Source: Duganella sp. Root336D2 (GTDB lineage Bacteria > Pseudomonadota > Gammaproteobacteria > Burkholderiales > Burkholderiaceae_D). From it: 64,000 nucleotides of DNA. Position numbers and translations under genes: made by a program. Under the pieces are notes generated by a model. It was not told where the DNA came from and searched no databases. It was given only the letters and a program-made list of their open reading frames with translations. The stretch spans positions 5,269 to 69,268 of the forward strand of contig NZ_LMDB01000037.1 of the NCBI RefSeq assembly GCF_001425005.1. The letters are read 5' to 3'. Positions 32,845 through 40,400 of this stretch are shown in pieces. Each line of letters begins with the position of its first letter. Position 1 is the stretch's first letter.

Positions 32845-33837
32845 ATGCTGCTCGTACAATTCACCAACGAAGGCGGTTCCCGCCGCGTAGCCTCGCTTGA
32901 CGGCGATACGCTGCGCGTGCTGGACGGCGTCTACACCACCTATGAACTGGCGCAGCGCGCCATCAGCCGCGGCAAGGGCCTGGCCGAAGTGGCGCAAGCT
33001 GCCATCGGTACCACGGTCGCCAGCTACGAAGCCGTGGCAAGCGCCGGCCGCATCCTGCCGCCGCTGGACCACGTCGACCCGGCGCACTGCTATGTGACCG
33101 GCACCGGCCTGACCCACCTCGGCAGCGCCGATGCGCGCGACGCCATGCACCGCAAGATCGGCGGCGACATGGAAACGCTGAGCGATTCCATGAAGATGTT
33201 CCGCCTTGGCGTGGAAGGCGGCAAGCCTGCTGAGGGCCAGCGCGGCGTGCAGCCTGAATGGTTCTACAAGGGCGACGGTTCGATCGTGGCCGCCAGCGGC
33301 CAGGCGCTGGCCATGCCGGAGTTCTCGCTCGATGGCGGCGAAGAGCCTGAGATTGCCGGCCTGTATGTGATCGGGGAAGATGGCCAGCCTTATCGCCTCG
33401 GCTTCGCTATCGGCAACGAGTTTTCCGATCACGTGACCGAGCGCCAGAACTACCTCTACCTCGCGCATTCCAAGCTGCGCAACTGCGGCCTGGGACCGGC
33501 ACTGCGCGTGGGCGAGCTGCCGCAGCATATCGACGGCGCCTCGCGCATCGTCGGCAAGGATGGCGCGGTACGCTGGCAGAAGGCCTTTGTCAGCGGCGAA
33601 CAGAATATGTCGCACACCATCGCCAACCTGGAATACCATCACTTCAAGTACGGGCTGTTCTGCCGCCCTGGCGATGTGCACATCCATTTCTTCGGCACTG
33701 CCACCCTGAGCTTCGCAGACGGCATCTCCGTGCAGCCGGGCGAAACCTTTGAAGTCGAAGCCCCATCTTTTGGTCCAGCGCTGCGCAATCCGCTGCGCGT
33801 GCAGGAATCCCGTTACAAGAAAGTGAGCCAACTATGA
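32845..33837 (+). CDS. araD1: AraD1-type fumarylacetoacetase-family L-2-keto-3-deoxyarabonate dehydratase
   Basis: This 330-aa protein of the fumarylacetoacetate hydrolase fold matches the AraD1 group that accompanies L-arabonate dehydratase. Such proteins convert L-2-keto-3-deoxyarabonate to alpha-ketoglutarate semialdehyde, replacing the aldolase-fold AraD. Landmarks are HCYVTGTGLTHLGSADARDA, MPEFSLDGGEEPEIAGLYVI, AIGNEFSDHVTERQN and FGTATLSFADGI. AAGGAG precedes the ATG. It ends overlapping the next gene by 4 bp (ATGA), so the two are translationally coupled. It is cytoplasmic. Confidence 0.82.
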   Translation: MLLVQFTNEGGSRRVASLDGDTLRVLDGVYTTYELAQRAISRGKGLAEVAQAAIGTTVASYEAVASAGRILPPLDHVDPAHCYVTGTGLTHLGSADARDAMHRKIGGDMETLSDSMKMFRLGVEGGKPAEGQRGVQPEWFYKGDGSIVAASGQALAMPEFSLDGGEEPEIAGLYVIGEDGQPYRLGFAIGNEFSDHVTERQNYLYLAHSKLRNCGLGPALRVGELPQHIDGASRIVGKDGAVRWQKAFVSGEQNMSHTIANLEYHHFKYGLFCRPGDVHIHFFGTATLSFADGISVQPGETFEVEAPSFGPALRNPLRVQESRYKKVSQL

Positions 33838-35405
33838 CGATTACCGGCCAGGCCATGATTGGCGGCGTTGCCGTGCGCGGGGAGGGCGGCTCGCAGCGCG
33901 CCTTCAATCCCGGCACCGAGCAGCAGTTCGGCGAGGAATTCAACGCGGTCAGCGTGGAACAGGTGAACGAAGCCTGCCGCCTGGCCGGCGCTGCCTTCGA
34001 TACCTTCCGCTCCTCCAGCGATGCCGCGCGTGCGGATCTGCTGGACGCGATTGCACGCAACATCGTCGACCTCGGCACAGAGCTGATCGAGCGCGCCATG
34101 GCGGAAACCGGCTTGCCGCAAGCCCGCCTGGAAGGCGAACGTGCCCGCACCTGCAACCAGCTGAAGATGTTTGCCACGCTGCTGCGCGAAGGTTCCTGGT
34201 GCGACCCGCGCATCGATGTCGCCCTGCCGACCCGCACTCCGCCGCGCGCGGACCTGCGCTACCGCCTGATCGGCGTCGGTCCGGTCGCAGTGTTCGGCGC
34301 CTCCAACTTCCCGCTGGCGTTCTCGGTTGCCGGCGGCGACACCGCTTCCGCGCTGGCCGCGGGCTGCCCGGTCGTGGTCAAGGCGCACTCCGCCCACCCT
34401 GGGACTTCGGAGCTGGTGGCGCGTGCCGTGGTTGCGGCAGTTGCCCAATGCGGTTTGCCGGCCGGCGTATTCGCCCTGCTGACCGGCAGCGGCAGCCATA
34501 TCGGCCAGACGCTGGTGGCCCATCCTGCCATCCAGGCGGTTGGCTTTACCGGCTCCCGTGGCGGCGGCACCGCGCTGATGGCCACCGCCGCGGCGCGCAA
34601 GCAGCCAATTCCCGTATATGCGGAAATGAGCAGCATTAACCCGGTGTTCCTGCTGCCGGAAGCACTGGCAGGCCGTCCGGACAGCATTGCCGTCGGCTTC
34701 GCAGCCTCGCTGACGCTGGGTGTCGGGCAGTTCTGCACCAATCCCGGCCTGGTGCTGGGCATTGAAGGCCCGGGCCTGGAGCGCTTCTGCTCCAGTGCCG
34801 CGCAAGCGTTGGCGGGCGTCGCGCCGGGCACCATGCTGAGCGCCGGTATTGCCGGCGCCTACCAGCGCGGCGTGCAGGCGCTGGCTTCGCACGGCGACGT
34901 GGAAACCGTCACCGCTACGTCGCATTCAGGCTGCAAGGGCGGTGCGGCGCTGTTCCGCACCGGTGCGCAGGCTTTCCTGTCGCAGCACGCGCTGTCGGAC
35001 GAAGTGTTTGGACCGGCTTCGCTGGTGATTGCCTGCCGCGATATCGACGAAATGATCGCCGTGGCGGAGCACCTGGAAGGGCAGTTGACCGCAACCTTGC
35101 AGATGGCCGACGGCGATGCAGGGGCGGCGCGCAAGCTGTTGCCTGTGCTGGAGCGCAAGGCTGGGCGCATCCTGGCTAACGGTTACCCAACCGGCGTGGA
35201 AGTGACCAGCGCCATGGTGCACGGTGGTCCATTCCCGTCCACTTCGGACGGCCGCAGCACCTCGGTCGGCACGGCGGCGATCTACCGCTTCCTGCGCGCG
35301 GTGTGCTACCAGGACTTGCCGGCCGCGCTGCTGCCACCGGTGCTGCAGGATGCAAATCCCGGCAATACCTGGCGTCGCCGCGACGGCGTTCTTGGCCAGC
35401 ACTAA
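33834..35405 (+). CDS. alpha-ketoglutarate semialdehyde (2,5-dioxovalerate) dehydrogenase, NADP-type
   Basis: This 523-aa aldehyde dehydrogenase completes L-arabinose oxidation by making alpha-ketoglutarate. It has the NAD(P) site FTGSRGGGTA, the general-base Glu in PVYAEMSSINPVFLLPE and the catalytic Cys in LGVGQFCTNPG. The N-terminal ITGQAMIGGVAVRGEGG, NPGTEQQFGEEF and VFGASNFPLAFSVAGGDTAS are typical of the KGSADH group. It is coupled to araD1 by an ATGA overlap. It is cytoplasmic. Confidence 0.9.
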   Translation: MTITGQAMIGGVAVRGEGGSQRAFNPGTEQQFGEEFNAVSVEQVNEACRLAGAAFDTFRSSSDAARADLLDAIARNIVDLGTELIERAMAETGLPQARLEGERARTCNQLKMFATLLREGSWCDPRIDVALPTRTPPRADLRYRLIGVGPVAVFGASNFPLAFSVAGGDTASALAAGCPVVVKAHSAHPGTSELVARAVVAAVAQCGLPAGVFALLTGSGSHIGQTLVAHPAIQAVGFTGSRGGGTALMATAAARKQPIPVYAEMSSINPVFLLPEALAGRPDSIAVGFAASLTLGVGQFCTNPGLVLGIEGPGLERFCSSAAQALAGVAPGTMLSAGIAGAYQRGVQALASHGDVETVTATSHSGCKGGAALFRTGAQAFLSQHALSDEVFGPASLVIACRDIDEMIAVAEHLEGQLTATLQMADGDAGAARKLLPVLERKAGRILANGYPTGVEVTSAMVHGGPFPSTSDGRSTSVGTAAIYRFLRAVCYQDLPAALLPPVLQDANPGNTWRRRDGVLGQH

Positions 35406-35447
35406 AGAGGCTTACCGGTTCTAAAAAAGAAAAAAACTGGAGACACT

Positions 35448-36215
35448 ATGACAATCACTGCCAACTACCCGAGCCTGCAAGGCAAACGGGTATTTGTCAC
35501 CGGCGGCGGCACCGGCATCGGCGCCAGCATCGTTGCAGCCTTTGCGCAGCAGGGCGCCGTGGTGGCGTTCGTGGATATCGCGGCCGACGCCAGCAGCGCC
35601 CTGTGCGATGCAGTCGCTGCGGGCGGCGCGCCGCGGCCCCGGTTCCGTGCTTGCGACATCACTGATATCCCGGCATTGCAGCGTACGATGAAGGAGTTTG
35701 CCGCTGAGATGGGGGACTTCGACGTCCTGGTCAACAACGCTGCCAACGACCAGCGCCATAGCGTCGAAGACGTGACCCCGGAGTACTGGGACACGCGCAT
35801 CGCCATCAACCAGCGCCCCCTGTTCTTCACCTGCCAGGCAGTCCTGCCGGGCATGAAGAAAAAGGGCTGCGGCTCCATCATCAACATCAGCTCCATCTCC
35901 TGGCACGCCAAAGGTGGCGGCTACCCTGTCTACGCTACCGCCAAAGCCGCATCGCACGGCCTGACGCGCGGCATGGCGCGCGACCTGGGCAAGCACAACG
36001 TGCGCGTCAACACCGTTACGCCGGGCTGGGTCATGACCCAGCGCCAGGTCGACCTGTGGGTCGATAAGGCGGCGGAGGAAGAAATCGCCCGCAACCAGTG
36101 CCTGCCGGGCAAGCTGCTGCCGGAGCATATCGCTGCCATGTGCCTGTTCCTGGGCGCGGACGACAGCGCCATGTGCACCGCGCAGGATTTTATCGTCGAC
36201 GCAGGCTGGGTCTGA
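35448..36215 (+). CDS. SDR L-arabinose (probably also D-galactose) 1-dehydrogenase
   Basis: This 255-aa short-chain dehydrogenase has the Rossmann motif VTGGGTGIGASIVAAFAQQG (residues 17-36), VLVNNAANDQRHSVEDVTPE and a catalytic set with Ser in INISSISWHAKGG and YATAK (Tyr/Lys). It ends with a typical CTAQDFIVDAGWV. Enzymes of this type oxidise the C1 hydroxyl of L-arabinose, and often D-galactose, to the lactone with NAD(P). It has its own Shine-Dalgarno (CTGGAGAC) 42 bp after the dehydrogenase stop. No other sugar dehydrogenase is visible in the window, so this one may also feed the dgo branch. Confidence 0.8.
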   Translation: MTITANYPSLQGKRVFVTGGGTGIGASIVAAFAQQGAVVAFVDIAADASSALCDAVAAGGAPRPRFRACDITDIPALQRTMKEFAAEMGDFDVLVNNAANDQRHSVEDVTPEYWDTRIAINQRPLFFTCQAVLPGMKKKGCGSIINISSISWHAKGGGYPVYATAKAASHGLTRGMARDLGKHNVRVNTVTPGWVMTQRQVDLWVDKAAEEEIARNQCLPGKLLPEHIAAMCLFLGADDSAMCTAQDFIVDAGWV

Positions 36216-36323
36216 GCACGCACCGCACCGAACCGCGGCTTACCGCCCCAGGCAAGCAGAAAATCATGATGCAGCCACGCGGCCGCTTCGTTGCGGTATT
36301 CAAACAATAATCAAGGAGATGCT

Positions 36324-37853
36324 ATGAAGAAGACGATGATCGCGTTGGCCATGCTCGCCGCAGGCCTTGCGCAAGCTGCCACCACGGTAAAGATCGATAC
36401 CGCCAAACCCGGTCCGGTAATCAACAAGGACGTCTATGGCCAGTTTGCCGAGCACCTTGGGTCCGGCATCTACGGCGGCATGTGGGTAGGCCCGAAATCA
36501 AAGATTCCCAATACGCGCGGCTGGCGCAATGACGTGATCGGCGCGCTGAAGAACCTGCACGTGCCGCTGGTGCGCTGGCCGGGCGGCTGCTTCGCCGACG
36601 AATACCATTGGCGCGAAGGCATCGGCCCGCGCAACAAGCGCCCGGTCAAGATCAACACCATGTGGGGCGGGGTGGACGAGGACAATGCCGTCGGCACCCA
36701 TGAATTCTTTGACCTGGTCGAACAAATCGGCGCGGACGCCTACGTGAACGGCAACCTGGGCACCGGCTCACCGCAGGAAATGGCGGAATGGCTGGAGTAC
36801 ATGACGTCGGATAACAAGTCGACCCTGCCGGAGCTGCGCCGCAAGAACGGCCGCGACAAGCCGTTCAAAGTCGCCTATTTCGCCGTCGGTAACGAGGCCT
36901 GGGGCTGCGGCGGCAATATGAAGCCGGAATACTACGCAAACCTGTACCGCCAGAGCGCCACCTTCCTCAAGACCCCGCCGGCGGGCCGTCCGAAGTTCGT
37001 CGCCAGCGGCGGCAATGACAGCGACACCAGCTGGACCGATGAGTTGAGCAAGTCGGCCAAGAATATGACGGACGGCATCAGCTTCCACTACTACACCATC
37101 CCGACCGGAAAATGGGAAGTGAAAGGGGCGGCGACTGGCTTCCCTGCCAACGAATGGTTCTCGACCCTGCAGGCGACCATGCGCATGGAAGACCATATCC
37201 GCAGCAACGTGGCGGTCCTCGACAAGAACGATCCCGAGAAAAAGCTTGGTTTCTACGTCGATGAATGGGGCACCTGGTATGACGTCGAGAAGGGCACCAA
37301 TGCTGGCTTCCTGTACCAGCAGAACACCCTGCGCGACGCAGTGGTTGCGGCGTTGAACTTCAATATCTTCCACGATCACGCCGACCGCGTTCGCATGACC
37401 AATATCGCGCAGATGGTCAATGTGCTACAGGCCATGGTGTTGACCGACAACGAGAAGATGCTGCTGACCCCAACCTACCACGCCTACGAGATGTATGTGC
37501 CGTTCCAGGGAGCGACCACCTTGCCGCTGTCCCTGGAAGGCAACCGCAAGTATGCCTCCGGCGACAAGAGCATCCCGCAGGTGAGTGCTTCGGCGGCACG
37601 CGGCAAGGACGGCAAGGTCTATGTGGCGCTGGTAAATACCCACCCAAGCGTTGCGGAAGAAGTCAGCATCGCCGGCGTGGGCGAGGGCAAGGCCAGCGCT
37701 CGCGTGCTGACCGCCAATGAAATGGACGCGCATAATACTTTCGCCAAGCCGGATGCTGTAAAGCCGGCACCGATCGCCGTGCAGGCCAGCGGCGGCAAGC
37801 TGACCGTGAAGATGCCTGCCAAGTCTGTCGTAGTGGTGGCAATCGGGGGCTGA
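36324..37853 (+). CDS. GH51 alpha-L-arabinofuranosidase, secreted
   Basis: This 509-aa enzyme has a signal peptide (MKKTMIALAMLAAGLAQA) and a GH51 barrel. VPLVRWPGGCFADEYHWREG is the family hallmark, the acid/base Glu lies in FAVGNEAWGCGG and the nucleophile Glu in FYVDEWGTWYDV. The C-terminal jelly roll includes VSASAARGKDGKVYVALVNT. It releases arabinofuranose from arabinan and arabinoxylan side chains in the periplasm or outside. The start is set by TCAAGGAGAT before the ATG at 36324. It begins a run of four secreted hydrolase genes with 1-4 bp junctions. Confidence 0.92.
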   Translation: MKKTMIALAMLAAGLAQAATTVKIDTAKPGPVINKDVYGQFAEHLGSGIYGGMWVGPKSKIPNTRGWRNDVIGALKNLHVPLVRWPGGCFADEYHWREGIGPRNKRPVKINTMWGGVDEDNAVGTHEFFDLVEQIGADAYVNGNLGTGSPQEMAEWLEYMTSDNKSTLPELRRKNGRDKPFKVAYFAVGNEAWGCGGNMKPEYYANLYRQSATFLKTPPAGRPKFVASGGNDSDTSWTDELSKSAKNMTDGISFHYYTIPTGKWEVKGAATGFPANEWFSTLQATMRMEDHIRSNVAVLDKNDPEKKLGFYVDEWGTWYDVEKGTNAGFLYQQNTLRDAVVAALNFNIFHDHADRVRMTNIAQMVNVLQAMVLTDNEKMLLTPTYHAYEMYVPFQGATTLPLSLEGNRKYASGDKSIPQVSASAARGKDGKVYVALVNTHPSVAEEVSIAGVGEGKASARVLTANEMDAHNTFAKPDAVKPAPIAVQASGGKLTVKMPAKSVVVVAIGG

Positions 37854-37854
37854 G

Positions 37855-39396
37855 ATGGAGAACATCTCCGTGCAGCGCCGCATGCTGCTGCGTACGGCGG
37901 CAGCGGGCGCGGTGATGGCAACGGTCGGCGGCTGTGGCGGTGGCGGTGGCGGTGGATCGTCGTCGGCGACTGCCCCTGCCGCTGCGCCGCCAGTCACGCC
38001 GCCGGTGGTGCAGCCAAGCACCACGGTCGCGTTCACCGGCGTCTCGGTGCACGACCCATCGGTCATCAAGGCGGCCGAAACCTATTATGTGTTCGGTTCC
38101 CACCTGGCGGCGGCCAGGAGCACCGACTGGATGAACTGGACCAGGATTGCGGATGGCGTGAATGCCGGCAATCCGCTGTTCAACAATGTGACGGCCGCCT
38201 TGTCCGAGGCATTGGCTTGGGCGCAGGCGGACACGTTGTGGGCACCCGATGTGGCCAGGCTGGATGACGGTAAGTTCTACATGTACTACTGCGCCTGCAA
38301 AGGCGACTCGCCGCGTTCCGCCCTCGGCCTGGCGGTGGCGGACAAGGTAGATGGACCTTACGTCAACAAGCAGCTCTTGCTGAAATCTGGCATGTGGGGC
38401 GAGGCCAGCCCGGATGGCACCGTCTACGATGCGACGAAGCACCCGAACGTGGTAGACCCGAACGTCTTCCGCGATAACGGTGGCAAGTTGTGGATGGTGT
38501 ACGGCTCCTACTCTGGCGGCATCTTCATCATGGAGATGAACCCGGCGACTGGCCTGCAGAAGCCGGCCCAGGGCTATGGCAGGCACCTGATGGGCGGCAA
38601 CCATGCGCGCATCGAGGGCGCTTACATCCTGTACAGCCCTGACAGCAAGTACTACTACCTGTTCGTATCATTCGGCGGGCTGGATGCCAACGGCGGCTAC
38701 AACATCCGCGTCTCCCGTTCCCTGAACCCGGACGGGCCCTACGTGGATGGCGCAGGAACCGACATGGCGACCGTCAAAGCCAATCCGGCGTTGCCGTTGT
38801 TCGATGATGCCAGTATCGCACCGCATGGCCAGAAACTGATGGGCAACCACCAGTACGTATTGGCAAGCGGCGAGACCGGTACTGCCCTGGGCTACGTGTC
38901 GCCTGGCCATAACTCGGCCTATTACGATGTAGCCGCGGGCAAGTACTTCCTGGTCTTCCATGCCCGTTTCCCGGGGCAGGGCGAGGCGCACGAGGTGCGC
39001 GTGCACGAAATGTTCATCAACGTCGATGGCTGGCCGGTCGTCGCCCCGTTCCGGTACGTACCGCTGTCGAAAAACGCAATTACGCTGTCGGCGGACGTCA
39101 GCGCGGCTGATGCTGCCGGTATCTACAAGGTGATCAACCACGGCAAAGACATTTCGGCGGTCATCAAGCAATCGCAGGTCGTGACCCTGGCGGCTGGGGG
39201 GGCTGTGAGCGGTGCAATCGCCGGCAACTGGAGCCACTTGGGCGGTAACAAGGTCAGCATCGTGTCGACCGACGGCACGGCCTACAATGGCGTTTTGTCG
39301 CGCCAGTGGAACACCAATGGCAATGCCTTCGAAGTGACCTTCACCGTGCAGTCGAAGGCTGGCGTTTCGCTTTGGGGCGCGAGGATGGGGAACTGA
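37855..39396 (+). CDS. GH43 arabinan endo-1,5-alpha-L-arabinanase-like, Tat/lipoprotein
   Basis: This 513-aa GH43 protein has an N-terminal signal that combines a twin-arginine-like QRRMLLRTAAAGAVMATVGG with a Cys followed by a seven-Gly linker, so it may be a Tat-exported lipoprotein. Catalytic acids: base Asp in VSVHDPSVIKAAETYYVFGS, second Asp in NVVDPNVFRDNGGKLWMVYG, acid Glu in HARIEGAYILYSPDSKYYYL. The C-terminal domain (about residues 400-513) fits the extra beta-domain of larger arabinanases. The likely role is endo-cleavage of linear 1,5-arabinan. Its ATG is 1 nt past the GH51 stop. Confidence 0.83.
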   Translation: MENISVQRRMLLRTAAAGAVMATVGGCGGGGGGGSSSATAPAAAPPVTPPVVQPSTTVAFTGVSVHDPSVIKAAETYYVFGSHLAAARSTDWMNWTRIADGVNAGNPLFNNVTAALSEALAWAQADTLWAPDVARLDDGKFYMYYCACKGDSPRSALGLAVADKVDGPYVNKQLLLKSGMWGEASPDGTVYDATKHPNVVDPNVFRDNGGKLWMVYGSYSGGIFIMEMNPATGLQKPAQGYGRHLMGGNHARIEGAYILYSPDSKYYYLFVSFGGLDANGGYNIRVSRSLNPDGPYVDGAGTDMATVKANPALPLFDDASIAPHGQKLMGNHQYVLASGETGTALGYVSPGHNSAYYDVAAGKYFLVFHARFPGQGEAHEVRVHEMFINVDGWPVVAPFRYVPLSKNAITLSADVSAADAAGIYKVINHGKDISAVIKQSQVVTLAAGGAVSGAIAGNWSHLGGNKVSIVSTDGTAYNGVLSRQWNTNGNAFEVTFTVQSKAGVSLWGARMGN

Positions 39397-39398
39397 TT

Positions 39399-40400
39399 AT
39401 GAACAAATGGATTCTTTGCGCTGGCCTGCTGCTGGCGCAGATGGTGCAAGCGAGCCAGGTGAGCGTGCATGACCCGGTGATGGCGAAGCAGGGCGATACC
39501 TATTACCTGTATTCGACCGGGCCGGGCATCACCTTTTACAGTTCGAAAGACATGTTGAACTGGAGGCCGGAAGGCCGCATCTTCACTGGTCATCCGGCAG
39601 CCGCAACCAAGGCGGCGCCGGGCTTTGACGACCATGTGTGGGCGCCGGATATCCAGCATCACAACGGCAAATACCTGCTGTACTATTCCGTCTCCGCATT
39701 CGGCAAGAACACTTCGGCAATCGGCGTAACGGTCAACAGGACGCTGGACCCGCGCTCTCCCGACTACAAATGGGAAGACAAGGGTATTGTCGTGCAGTCG
39801 GTGCCGGGGCGCGACCTCTGGAATGCGATCGATTCCAATGTGGTGGAGGACGAGAAGGGAACGGGCTGGATGGCGTTCGGTTCTTTCTGGGGTGGAATCA
39901 AACTGGTCAAATTGAACGAGGCCTGGACGCGCCCGGCCGAACCGCAAGTCTGGAGCACCATCGCCGCCCGCGAGCGCCCGGCCTTCGTGAAGGATGACAG
40001 CGGAGGCCCGGCGGAGATCGAAGCCCCCTTCATCTTCCGCAAGAATGGCTGGTACTACCTGTTTGCCTCGTGGGGACTATGCTGCCAGAAGGCGAAGAGT
40101 ACATACCACGTCGTCGTTGGCCGTTCGCGCTCGGTCACCGGGCCATATCTCGACAAAGACGGGAAGGATATGGCGCTCGGTGGCGGCTCGCTGGTCGTGC
40201 AGGGCAACGCAAAGTGGAAGGCGCTCGGCCACAACAGTGCATATACTTTCGACGGCAAGGACGTGATGGTGCTGCATGCTTACGAAACGGCCGATAAATA
40301 CCTTCAGAAGCTGAAGGTCATGGACATGCGCTGGGATAGCGCCGGCTGGCCCATGGTCGACACTTCGGACCTCGATAGCTACCAAAGCGTGCAGAAATGA
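39399..40400 (+). CDS. GH43 arabinan endo-1,5-alpha-L-arabinosidase, secreted
   Basis: This 333-aa single-domain GH43 has a signal peptide (MNKWILCAGLLLAQMVQA). Base Asp in VSVHDPVMAKQGDTYYLYST, modulating Asp in NAIDSNVVEDEKGTGWMAFG, general acid Glu in PAEIEAPFIFRKNGWYYLFA. DHVWAPDIQHHNGKYLLYYS and NAIDSNVVED are typical of the classic bacterial arabinanase subfamily (GH43_5). Paired with the larger GH43 just upstream, it suggests two endo-arabinanases of differing anchoring. The stop region overlaps the GH127 start by 4 bp. Confidence 0.86.
   Translation: MNKWILCAGLLLAQMVQASQVSVHDPVMAKQGDTYYLYSTGPGITFYSSKDMLNWRPEGRIFTGHPAAATKAAPGFDDHVWAPDIQHHNGKYLLYYSVSAFGKNTSAIGVTVNRTLDPRSPDYKWEDKGIVVQSVPGRDLWNAIDSNVVEDEKGTGWMAFGSFWGGIKLVKLNEAWTRPAEPQVWSTIAARERPAFVKDDSGGPAEIEAPFIFRKNGWYYLFASWGLCCQKAKSTYHVVVGRSRSVTGPYLDKDGKDMALGGGSLVVQGNAKWKALGHNSAYTFDGKDVMVLHAYETADKYLQKLKVMDMRWDSAGWPMVDTSDLDSYQSVQK

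Noticed and set aside
31099..33831. 910-residue open frame on the minus strand across the dehydratase and AraD1 genes
   Set aside because: It spans two well-supported plus-strand genes and their junction, and its low-complexity His/Arg/Ala-rich translation is typical of antisense shadows.
37930..37980. GGTGGC repeats near the start of the GH43 gene as a tandem-repeat locus
   Set aside because: They encode the glycine linker after the lipobox-like Cys, common in exported proteins; there are too few copies to call a repeat locus.
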